Below, in pieces: positions 5,211 to 13,200 of a stretch of DNA of 18,328 nucleotides. Position 1 is the stretch's first letter; every line of letters starts with the position of its first letter. Under the pieces are notes generated by a model. That model worked only from the letters and a program-made list of their open reading frames with translations. It was not told the DNA's origin and ran no database searches. Source of the DNA: an uncultured Lachnospiraceae bacterium (GTDB lineage: Bacteria > Bacillota > Clostridia > Lachnospirales > Lachnospiraceae); contig CAJUJP010000061.1 of the NCBI GenBank assembly GCA_910586615.1, forward strand, positions 1-18,328. The letters run 5' to 3'. The position numbers and the translations under genes are program-made.

Positions 5211-6398
5211 TTACTCGATGATAGTAGCAACCCTACCAGAACCAACAGTCCTACCACCCTCACGGATCGCAAACGTAAGACCCTGCTCCATAGCGATCGG
5301 ATGAATCAACTCGATGCTCATCTCTACGTTATCACCAGGCATGCACATCTCTGTGCCATCAGGCAGATTACAAACACCTGTGATATCTGTTGTTCTGAAA
5401 TAGAACTGAGGTCTATAGTTATTGAAGAAAGGTGTATGACGACCACCCTCGTCCTTTGTCAGAACGTAAACCTGTGCCGTAAACTTTCTGTGGCAGGTTA
5501 CAGAACCGGGTTTAGCAAGAACCTGTCCTCTTTCGATATCAGTTCTCTGGATACCACGAAGCAGAACACCGATGTTATCACCAGCCTGTGCCTCATCCAG
5601 TAACTTACGGAACATCTCGATACCTGTTACAACAGATTTCTGTGTCTCTTCCTTAACACCGATGATTTCAACGTCATCAGACATATGCAGTGTACCACGC
5701 TCTACTCTACCTGTAGCAACAGTACCACGACCTGTGATAGAGAATACGTCCTCAACAGGCATAAGGAAAGGCTTATCTGTATCACGCTGAGGATCCGGAA
5801 TATAATCATCAACTGTGCTCATGAGCTCCATGATCTTGTCGCCCCACTCGCTGGTAGGATCTTCCAGAGCCTTCAGAGCGGAACCTTTAACGATCGGGCA
5901 GTCTGTGAACTCGTACTCCTCTAACTGCTCTGTGATCTCCATCTCAACCAGCTCAAGCAATTCAGGATCGTCTACCATGTCACATTTGTTCATGAATACT
6001 ACGATATAAGGTACACCTACCTGACGGGACAGAAGGATGTGCTCTTTGGTCTGAGCCATAACACCGTCTGTAGCAGCTACAACAAGGATAGCGCCATCCA
6101 TCTGAGCAGCACCTGTGATCATGTTCTTAACGTAGTCAGCATGTCCAGGACAGTCAACGTGTGCATAATGTCTCTTATCTGTCTCGTACTCAACGTGAGC
6201 GGTAGAGATTGTGATACCTCTTTCTCTCTCTTCCGGAGCTTTGTCGATATTCTCGAAATCTGTAGCAGTGTTACCTGCAACTCTCTCGGAAAGTACCTTT
6301 GTGATCGCTGCTGTCAAAGTTGTCTTACCATGGTCAACGTGACCAATGGTGCCGATATTACAATGTGGTTTGTTTCTTTCAAACTTAGCTTTAGCCAT
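5211..6398 (-). CDS. tuf: Elongation factor Tu, with a recombined 3' end
   Basis: EF-Tu, the GTPase that brings aminoacyl-tRNA to the ribosome. The 395 residues are full length: G1 GHVDHGKTT (about 18-26), switch I RGITI, G3 DCPGHAD, G4 NKCD, then the beta-barrel domains with GRGTVATGRV and the closing REGGRTVGSGRVATIIE. The ATG has AAGGAGGA nine bases upstream, and the gene has its own promoter at 6464-6492. Reading all arginine codons, AGG occurs only twice, both within the last 17 codons; the rest are CGT or AGA. These last 54 bp are the segment repeated three times downstream. The protein is normal, but its end was very probably supplied by an integrated element. Confidence 0.98.
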   Translation of the reverse strand: MAKAKFERNKPHCNIGTIGHVDHGKTTLTAAITKVLSERVAGNTATDFENIDKAPEERERGITISTAHVEYETDKRHYAHVDCPGHADYVKNMITGAAQMDGAILVVAATDGVMAQTKEHILLSRQVGVPYIVVFMNKCDMVDDPELLELVEMEITEQLEEYEFTDCPIVKGSALKALEDPTSEWGDKIMELMSTVDDYIPDPQRDTDKPFLMPVEDVFSITGRGTVATGRVERGTLHMSDDVEIIGVKEETQKSVVTGIEMFRKLLDEAQAGDNIGVLLRGIQRTDIERGQVLAKPGSVTCHRKFTAQVYVLTKDEGGRHTPFFNNYRPQFYFRTTDITGVCNLPDGTEMCMPGDNVEMSIELIHPIAMEQGLTFAIREGGRTVGSGRVATIIE

Positions 6399-6463
6399 TT
6401 CTAAAGTCCTCCTTATAAAACTAGATAAATTTTTAAATGTTTCTCTACACTCAGCTATCTTTG

Positions 6464-6492
6464 ATTATATTAAAGATTGCCAAGATTTTCAA
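6464..6492 (-). promoter_or_regulatory. tuf promoter
   Basis: TTGAAA (6487-6492) and TATAAT (6464-6469) are separated by 17 bp on the minus strand, about 65 bp before the tuf ATG. This lets tuf be made in excess of fusA, as is usual for EF-Tu. Confidence 0.8.
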
Positions 6493-6505
6493 GCATTATT
6501 TGCAT

Positions 6506-6543
6506 CAACCATTTAGAACAGTAAAAATATTGAAAAATGGTTG
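6506..6543. other. 9-bp inverted repeat between fusA and tuf
   Basis: CAACCATTT (6506-6514) and AAATGGTTG (6535-6543) pair around a 20-base loop. No T run follows on either strand, so it is a poor terminator. It lies between the fusA-tail repeat and the tuf promoter and includes a 16-base word also present at 2002-2017 in the other orientation. Confidence 0.35.
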
Positions 6544-6556
6544 TTGCCTGCCTGTC

Positions 6557-6588
6557 TCACTTCGCTTTAGCTGCTAATACCTTTTCTT
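6557..6588 (-). repeat. Duplicated fusA 3' end
   Basis: The minus strand encodes EEKVLAAKAK and TGA, repeating the last residues of EF-G (QEKVLAAKAK, stop TAA). The 29 bases 6560-6588 match 6612-6640 at an offset of 52 bp with four differences, three of them synonymous third-position changes seen as GTA/GTG-type or TTA/CTG-type leucine and lysine variation. It resembles the tuf tails on a smaller scale. A simple local duplication is the alternative. Confidence 0.65.
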
Positions 6589-6608
6589 CAAGATAAGGTT
6601 CTTTACAC

Positions 6609-8726
6609 TTACTTCGCCTTAGCTGCCAGTACCTTTTCTTGTACGCTCTTCGGTACCTGCTCATATTTCTCAAAGAACATGGAGTAGTTACCACGACCCT
6701 GTGTCTTGGAACGCAGGTCAGTAGCATAACCGAACATCTCAGCAAGCGGTACATAACCTTTCACCATCTTGCCTCCGCCGATGTCTTCCATACCTTCGAT
6801 ACGTCCGCGGCGGGAGTTGATATCACCGATGACATCACCCATATAGTCTTCCGGCATCGTTACTTCAACCTTCATAATCGGCTCAAGAAGCACAGGACCC
6901 GCTTTCTTCATTGCCTCTTTGAAACACATGGAACCCGCAATGTGGAATGCCATCTCGGAAGAGTCAACTTCATGGTAAGAACCGTCATATACATTGGCAT
7001 GAACACCAAGTACAGGGAATCCGCCCAGAACACCTGCTTTGGAAGCTTCCTCGATACCTTCGCCGACTGCCGGGATATACTCCTTCGGAATCGCACCGCC
7101 GACTACGCTGGTCTCAAACTTAAATGTCTCCTCACCATTAGGATCCATGGGCTCAAATTTAACTTTACAGTGACCGTACTGTCCACGACCGCCGGACTGT
7201 TTCGCATATTTGTATTCCTGATCCACAGGCTTGGTAAATGTCTCTTTGTAGGCTACCTGCGGAGCACCTACGTTAGCCTCTACTTTAAATTCACGAAGCA
7301 GACGGTCTACGATGATCTCCAGATGCAGCTCACCCATACCTGCGATGATTGTCTGACCTGTTTCATGATCTGTATGAGCACGGAAGGTCGGATCTTCTTC
7401 TGCAAGCTTTGCAAGCGCCTCACCCATCTTGCCCTGACCAGCTTTGGTCTTAGGCTCGATTGCCAGTTCGATAACCGGCTCAGGGAATTCCATGGACTCT
7501 AAGATAACCGGATGCTGCTCATCACAGATTGTATCGCCGGTTGTGGTCAGCTTAAAGCCGACTGCCGCAGCAATATCACCGGAATATACCTTATCCAGCT
7601 CTGCTCTCTTATTTGCATGCATCTGCAGGATACGTCCCACACGCTCTTTCTTGTCTTTTGTTGCATTCAGCACGTAAGAACCGGAGTTCATCGTACCGGA
7701 ATATACACGGAAGAACGCAAGCTTACCTACGAACGGGTCAGCCATGATCTTAAATGCAAGTGCAGAGAAAGGCTCATCATCAGATGCATGTCTCTCTACT
7801 TCATTACCATCAGGATCTACGCCCTTGATCGCGGGAATGTCTGTGGGTGCCGGCATATACTCCAGAACAGCATCCAGAAGTTTCTGCACGCCCCTGTTTC
7901 TGTATGCGGAACCACAGCAAACGGGAACTGCTGTACATTCGCAGGTACCCTTACGCAGTGCTTTCTTCATATCTTCTACGGAAGGCTCCTCGCCCTCCAG
8001 ATACATCATTGTAAGTTCGTCATCCAGTTCGCATACTTTCTCCACCAGTTCATCATGATAGAGCGCAGCGTCATCCGCCATATCGGCAGGAATCTCTGTG
8101 ATCTGGATATCCTCACCCTTATCATCATTGTAGATATAAGCCTTCATTTCGAACAGGTCAATAATGCCTTTAAACTCATCTTCCTTACCAATAGGCAGCT
8201 GAAGAATGATAGCATTCTTGCCCAATCTGTTTCGAATCTGATCTACCGCACCATAGAAATTAGCACCTAAGATATCCATCTTATTGATAAATGCCATTCT
8301 CGGTACATTATAGGTATCAGCCTGTCTCCATACGTTCTCTGACTGCGGCTCAACACCACCCTTTGCACAAAATACACCTACGGCGCCATCAAGTACACGG
8401 AGTGAACGTTCAACTTCTACAGTAAAGTCAACGTGACCAGGCGTATCAATAATATTGATACGATGCTCTAATGCACCTTCCTTCGGTTTGCAATTCTCTT
8501 CCAAAGTCCAGTGGCATGTCGTAGCGGCTGATGTGATCGTGATACCTCTTTCCTGCTCCTGCTCCATCCAGTCCATGGTAGCAGTACCTTCATGAGTATC
8601 ACCGATCTTGTAGTTTACGCCAGTATAATATAAGATACGCTCTGTCAATGTGGTCTTACCGGCATCGATATGAGCCATAATACCTATATTTCTGGTTCTC
8701 TCTAACGGATATTCTCTTCCAGCCAA
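6609..8726 (-). CDS. fusA: Elongation factor G
   Basis: EF-G, the translocation GTPase. With the start I chose the protein has 705 residues, normal for Clostridia. It opens AGREYPLERTRNIGIMAHID, with G1 AHIDAGKTT, switch I RGITITSAA, G3 DTPGHVDF, G4 NKMD and, further on, GMGELHLEII and GGRGQYGHCK of domains III and IV. The start is TTG at 8724-8726 because AAGGAGG lies eight bases before it and the conserved EF-G N-terminus begins there; an upstream in-frame ATG at 8757-8759 would add 11 residues unlike the family. The last ten codons are duplicated 52 bp downstream. Confidence 0.97.
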   Translation of the reverse strand: MAGREYPLERTRNIGIMAHIDAGKTTLTERILYYTGVNYKIGDTHEGTATMDWMEQEQERGITITSAATTCHWTLEENCKPKEGALEHRINIIDTPGHVDFTVEVERSLRVLDGAVGVFCAKGGVEPQSENVWRQADTYNVPRMAFINKMDILGANFYGAVDQIRNRLGKNAIILQLPIGKEDEFKGIIDLFEMKAYIYNDDKGEDIQITEIPADMADDAALYHDELVEKVCELDDELTMMYLEGEEPSVEDMKKALRKGTCECTAVPVCCGSAYRNRGVQKLLDAVLEYMPAPTDIPAIKGVDPDGNEVERHASDDEPFSALAFKIMADPFVGKLAFFRVYSGTMNSGSYVLNATKDKKERVGRILQMHANKRAELDKVYSGDIAAAVGFKLTTTGDTICDEQHPVILESMEFPEPVIELAIEPKTKAGQGKMGEALAKLAEEDPTFRAHTDHETGQTIIAGMGELHLEIIVDRLLREFKVEANVGAPQVAYKETFTKPVDQEYKYAKQSGGRGQYGHCKVKFEPMDPNGEETFKFETSVVGGAIPKEYIPAVGEGIEEASKAGVLGGFPVLGVHANVYDGSYHEVDSSEMAFHIAGSMCFKEAMKKAGPVLLEPIMKVEVTMPEDYMGDVIGDINSRRGRIEGMEDIGGGKMVKGYVPLAEMFGYATDLRSKTQGRGNYSMFFEKYEQVPKSVQEKVLAAKAK

Positions 8727-8761
8727 GGTTTTTTCCTCCTTATATTTATCCAAAAACAAAG

Positions 8762-8816
8762 CGAGATTTCGATATTCTTAAGCGGCATTTTTCTGACACC
8801 TTAGAATATCTTCTCG
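8762..8816 (-). promoter_or_regulatory. Stem-loop between rpsG and fusA (possible attenuator)
   Basis: Directly behind the rpsG stop, CGAGA/TCTCG and GATATTCT(T)AAG/CTTAGAATATC pair on both sides of a 17-base loop. On the minus strand the stem is followed by CTTTGTTTTT. It may reduce readthrough into fusA or serve as a processing site; no start-proximal sequestering of the fusA site is evident. Confidence 0.45.
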
Positions 8817-8819
8817 TTT

Positions 8820-9290
8820 TTAGAAACGATAGTGCGCAAATGCCTTGTTCGCCTCTGCCATTTTGTGCATATCTTCTTTTCTCTTAACTGCTGCGCCTGT
8901 ATTGTTTGCAGCATCTAAAATCTCATTCGCGAGTCTTTCCTGCATGGTCTTCTCGCCTCTTTTACGAGAAAACATTACCAGCCAGCGAAGACCGAGAGCC
9001 TGACGTCTGTCCGGACGAACCTCGATCGGTACCTGATAGGTAGCGCCGCCGATACGTCTTGCCTTAACTTCGAGAACAGGCATGATGTTGTTCATAGCCT
9101 CCTCAAATACATCGAGTGCCGGCTTGCCGGATTTCTCTTCTACTCTTGCAAATGCTCCGTATACAATCTTCTGTGCAACACCTTTCTTGCCGTCCAACAT
9201 GATGTTGTTGATCAGCTTGGTGACAACCTTATTATTGTATAAAGGATCTGCCAATACATCTCTCTTTGCAATATGTCCTTTACGTGGCAC
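8820..9290 (-). CDS. rpsG: 30S ribosomal protein S7
   Basis: S7 binds the 3' major domain of 16S rRNA and nucleates 30S head assembly. The 156-residue protein starts PRKGHIAKRDVLADPLYNNK after the initiator and keeps LINNIMLDGKKG, QVPIEVRPDRRQALGLRWL and the C-terminal helix ending AHYRF. I place the start at the GTG of 9288-9290: AAGGAGGG lies seven bases upstream and the family begins here. The longer frame from 9314 would add eight residues (NHKEGRI) encoded by the ribosome binding site itself. It is the second gene of the str operon. Confidence 0.97.
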   Translation of the reverse strand: MPRKGHIAKRDVLADPLYNNKVVTKLINNIMLDGKKGVAQKIVYGAFARVEEKSGKPALDVFEEAMNNIMPVLEVKARRIGGATYQVPIEVRPDRRQALGLRWLVMFSRKRGEKTMQERLANEILDAANNTGAAVKRKEDMHKMAEANKAFAHYRF

Positions 9291-9369
9291 GATTCTTCCC
9301 TCCTTATGATTCATAATTCATCGGTACTCACATGTGTCCTCTAATTCAATGTGTACGTGCGGTTTTCCC

Positions 9370-9395
9370 GGAAAAACTGCTTCGCAGTATTTTCC
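9370..9395 (-). promoter_or_regulatory. Strong hairpin in the rpsL-rpsG spacer
   Basis: GGAAAA-T-ACTGC-GAA-GCAGT-TTTTCC on the minus strand gives an 11-bp stem with one bulged base and a three-base loop. It sits in the unusually long 269-bp spacer between rpsL and rpsG. It could be an attenuator, a processing site or part of an S7-responsive leader. Confidence 0.45.
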
Positions 9396-9532
9396 TCTGA
9401 TATATACAAGAATCCCAACACTAAATTAGTTCTGTTTGTGGTACTAAACCTAAAAACAAATTTTTCAAATACAGGCCTGCTCCCGTAAATCAGCAGAACC
9501 AATCCACGTGATAAACCTGTCTTTGCCTGTTA

Positions 9533-9548
9533 TGCAGTCTTCACTGCA
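9533..9548 (-). other. Perfect 6-bp hairpin just after rpsL
   Basis: TGCAGT-GAAG-ACTGCA on the minus strand begins about 11 bases after the rpsL stop. No T run follows. It is probably an mRNA stabilising or processing structure. Confidence 0.35.
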
Positions 9549-9559
9549 CAAAGTCCGGC

Positions 9560-9979
9560 TTATTTGCCCGCTTTAGGTCTCTTAGCGCCGTACTTGGAAC
9601 GAGCCTGTCTTCTGTTAGCAACACCCGCGGTATCCAGTGTACCTCTGATGATATGGTATCTTGTACCGGGTAAGTCCTTTACTCTGCCGCCACGGATCAG
9701 AACAACGCTATGCTCCTGTAAGTTATGGCCTTCGCCAGGAATATAGCTTGTAACTTCGATTCCGTTGGAAAGACGTACTCTGGCGATCTTTCTGAGGGCT
9801 GAGTTAGGCTTCTTAGGAGTTGCAGTCTTAACAGCAGTACAAACACCTCTCTTCTGCGGAGAAGATGTGTCGATGGCTGTCTTGTGAAGGGAGTTGTATC
9901 CTTTCAGCAAAGCAGGTGCTGTTGACTTCTTTACAGATGTCTGACGTCCTTTTCTGACTAACTGGTTAAATGTTGGCAT
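9560..9979 (-). CDS. rpsL: 30S ribosomal protein S12
   Basis: S12 lines the decoding centre of the 30S subunit. The 139-residue protein begins PTFNQLVRKGRQTSVKKS after ATG and contains TPKKPNSALRKIARVRL and GGRVKDLPGTRYHIIRG. The two lysines whose changes give streptomycin resistance (TPKKPN and RVKDLPG) are both the sensitive type. The ATG at 9977-9979 has AGGAGGTG six bases upstream; the frame is open 44 codons further up through the leader, but that part is unlike any S12. Transcription starts at the promoter embedded in the rpoC terminator (10165-10193). Confidence 0.97.
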   Translation of the reverse strand: MPTFNQLVRKGRQTSVKKSTAPALLKGYNSLHKTAIDTSSPQKRGVCTAVKTATPKKPNSALRKIARVRLSNGIEVTSYIPGEGHNLQEHSVVLIRGGRVKDLPGTRYHIIRGTLDTAGVANRRQARSKYGAKRPKAGK

Positions 9980-10024
9980 TCTTTTCACCTCCTGCGATAT
10001 AAATTGTATGCCTTTGTAATGTTC

Positions 10025-10038
10025 TTTCGTGCACGAAA
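10025..10038. promoter_or_regulatory. 14-bp perfect palindrome in the rpsL leader
   Basis: TTTCGTGCACGAAA lies about 45 bases before the rpsL start. It shares the core CGTGCA with the arms of the terminator-promoter repeat at 10140-10188. It could be a protein-binding site or a small RNA hairpin. Apart from this and the ribosome binding site, the leader 9980-10155 shows nothing recognisable. Confidence 0.35.
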
Positions 10039-10134
10039 AACACAAATTGGTCTTCCGGGACATGCTGCTCTGCCTTCCGGCGAACGGCATCCGGTCTGCA
10101 CTGTACCGCATAATGATTGTTTCCTATGCAACAC

Positions 10135-10188
10135 AAAAAAATGCATTCACGTGCACACTAAGATAGTATACTTGCACGTGAATGCATT
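10135..10188 (-). terminator. rpoC terminator: perfect 16-bp inverted repeat and T run
   Basis: AATGCATTCACGTGCA (10140-10155) and TGCACGTGAATGCATT (10173-10188) are exact inverted repeats around a 17-base loop. In the direction of rpoC transcription the stem is followed by T7 (10135-10141 as A on the plus strand). This fits a strong rho-independent terminator for rpoBC, 63 bp after the rpoC stop. The loop contains the -10 of the next operon. Confidence 0.7.
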
Positions 10189-10193
10189 GTCAA
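10165..10193 (-). promoter_or_regulatory. str operon promoter embedded in the rpoC terminator
   Basis: TTGACA (10188-10193) and TATACT (10165-10170) are 17 bp apart on the minus strand, near-consensus for the housekeeping sigma factor. The spacer is one arm of the inverted repeat, and the -10 is in its loop. Transcripts starting here, at about 10158, contain only the distal arm and so cannot form the terminator stem. Confidence 0.85.
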
Positions 10194-10250
10194 TACATTT
10201 TTCTTAACTTTGAATCGGCTGATGTTGAATCGCCTGAGGCTTCCCCGGCT

Positions 10251-13200
10251 CTATTCTACAACTTCCATCTCCTGCTCTTCGAGTTCTGCTGTGTCATCAT
10301 CTTCAAACTCCGAATCGTCATCGATAAGATCAAGTTCTTCACTGGCCTCGTCATCATCAAAACCGGTCATTTCATCAATTTCTTCGATTTCTTCCGTCTC
10401 ATCAATCTCATCGTCCTGAATATAATCGAAGTCATCATCAAAATTCATCTCATTTTCCGCTGCAAGACGGCTCAGAAGGTTTTCGTCTGTACTCAGCTTC
10501 GTGTCACGGTAGCGCTTCATACCGGTTCCGGCAGGAATCAGCTTACCGATGATAACATTTTCCTTCAGACCGATCAGGGAATCAACTTTACCCTTGATTG
10601 CCGCCTCGGTCAAGACCTTTGTGGTCTCCTGGAAAGATGCTGCCGACAGGAAGGAATCTGTTGCCAGCGCTGCTTTTGTAATGCCAAGCAGGATCTGCTT
10701 ACCCTCTGCAGGCTCTTTACCGGCTTTCACCAGTTCTTCGTTCATATCCTCATAATCAAGAACATCTACCAGCGTTCCCGGCAGGAAATCGGTATCGCCG
10801 CTGTTCTCAATACGTACTTTCTTGAGCATCTGACGAACAATCACCTCAATATGCTTATCAGCGATATCAACACCCTGCAGACGGTATACACGCTGTACTT
10901 CACGCAGCATATAATCCTGTACCGCACGGATTCCCTTGATCTTCAGCAGATCATGGGGGTTTACACTACCTTCTGTCAGTTCGTCACCTGCCTCTAACAC
11001 GGCGCCGTCCATAATCTTGATTCTGGAACCGTAAGAGATCAGATATGTCTTTGACTCACCTGTCTCGTCATTGGTGATCACTACTTCTCTCTTTTTCTTT
11101 GTATCCTTAATCGTAGCTACACCGCCAAACTCTGCAATGATCGCCAGACCTTTCGGCTTACGGGCCTCGAAAAGTTCCTCTACACGGGGAAGACCCTGTG
11201 TGATATCATCACCGGCCACACCACCTGTATGGAAGGTACGCATGGTAAGCTGTGTACCGGGCTCACCGATGGACTGCGCCGCAATAATTCCGACAGCCTC
11301 ACCTACCTGAACTGCTTCACCTGTTGCCATGTTCGCACCGTAACACTTCGCACAGATTCCCACATGGGAACGGCAGGTCAGGATTGTACGGATCTTTACT
11401 TCCTCCACAGGCTCACCCTTTTCGTTTACGCCTGCACTCAGTATTCTTGCGGCGCGGGCAGGAGTGATCATGTGATTTCTCCTGACGATCATATTGCCGT
11501 CTCTGTCTTTGATATCTTCACAGGAAAAACGTCCTGTAATTCTATCTTTCAATCCTTCGATGGTTTCTTTTCCGTCCATGAAGGCTTTTACCACGATACC
11601 CGGAATCTCCTCCCTGTCTTCGCAGCAATCGGTCTCACGGATAATCAGTTCCTGTGAAACGTCAACCATACGTCTGGTCAGATAACCGGAGTCTGCTGTA
11701 CGCAGCGCCGTATCGGACAGACCTTTACGTGCACCGTGCGCGGACATGAAATATTCCAGTACGTCCAGACCTTCACGGAAGTTGGATTTAATGGGCAGCT
11801 CGATGGTTCTTCCCGTTGTATCGGCCATCAGTCCACGCATACCCGCCAGCTGTTTGATCTGCTGGTTGGAACCACGGGCACCGGAATCTGCCATCATAAA
11901 AATATTATTGTATTTATCAAGACCGGACAAAAGAACTTCCGTCAGTTCTTTATCCGTCTCGTTCCATGTCTCTACAACCGCACGGTATCTTTCTTCTTCG
12001 GTAATCAGACCACGTCTGAAATTCACGGAGATCTTATCAACCGTAGCCTGTGCCGCCTCAAGCATTTCTTCTTTTCTGGCCGGCACGGTCATATCGGAAA
12101 TGGATACTGTCATCGCCGCTCTGGTCGAATATTTATATCCTGTAGACTTGATCAGGTCAAGCACTTCTGCTGTCTTTACAGCGCCATGGATATTGATGAC
12201 TTTTTCCAGAATCTGCTTTAACTGTTTCTTTCCCACATGGAAATCCACTTCCAGCTTCAGCAGGTCTTCCGGATTGCTTCTGTCAACGTATCCCAGATCC
12301 TGAGGAAGAATTTCATTGAACAGGAATCTTCCCAGGGTGGATTCAACATTTCCCGTCATCATTTCTCCGTCGGGCGCCTGTTTGCTGACTCTGACAGTTA
12401 TTCTGGTATGCAGTGTACATGCACCGTTCTCATAAGCCAGAATTGCTTCATTTACATTTTTATAAAATTTGCCTTCTCCGACTGCACCGGGTCTTTCCTG
12501 GGTCAGATAGTAGATGCCGAGCACCATATCCTGGGAAGGAACGGCCACCGGGCCGCCGTCGGACGGTTTTAACAGGTTATTCGGAGACAGGAGCAGGAAC
12601 CGGCATTCCGCCTGTGCTTCCACCGACAACGGAAGATGCACAGCCATCTGGTCACCGTCGAAGTCGGCATTGAACGCCGTACATACGAGCGGATGCAGCT
12701 TGATCGCCTTACCTTCTACCAGAATCGGCTCAAATGCCTGAATACCGAGTCTGTGCAGTGTAGGAGCACGGTTTAACATAACCGGATGCTCTTTGATGAC
12801 CTCTTCCAGCACATCCCATACCTGGGTGTCCAGTCTCTCCACCAGTTTCTTGGCATTCTTGATGTTCTGAGAAATGCCTCTGGAAACCAGTTCTTTCATA
12901 ACAAAAGGCTTAAACAGCTCGATTGCCATCTCTTTCGGCAGACCGCACTGATAAATTTTCAGTTCGGGACCTACCACGATAACGGAACGTCCGGAATAAT
13001 CCACACGCTTGCCGAGCAGGTTCTGACGGAAACGGCCGGATTTACCTTTTAACATATCGGACAGAGACTTTAACGCCCTGTTTCCGGGTCCCGTTACAGG
13101 CCGTCCTCTTCTGCCGTTATCAATAAGCGCGTCTACTGCTTCCTGCAGCATTCTCTTTTCGTTACGGACAATGATATCCGGCGCACCCAGCTCCAACAGC

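Noticed and set aside
47..5264. Integron cassette array or CRISPR
   Set aside because: The repeats are protein-coding tuf ends with restored stop and terminator, not attC sites or short palindromic repeats; no IntI or cas gene is present and spacing is over 1 kb.
6506..6543. fusA terminator
   Set aside because: The 9-bp stem has a 20-base loop and no following T run on either strand.
6639..8270. Long plus-strand open frames opposite fusA (and likewise opposite rpoB, rpoC and tuf)
   Set aside because: They are mirror frames of strongly biased coding sequence, without start signals or family features.
8727..8759. ATG start for fusA 11 codons upstream
   Set aside because: The added codons encode the ribosome binding site region; the TTG start matches the family and has AAGGAGG in front.
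9980..10111. 44-codon in-frame upstream extension of rpsL
   Set aside because: It lacks a ribosome binding site, is unlike any S12 N-terminus, and a perfect AGGAGGTG precedes the internal ATG.
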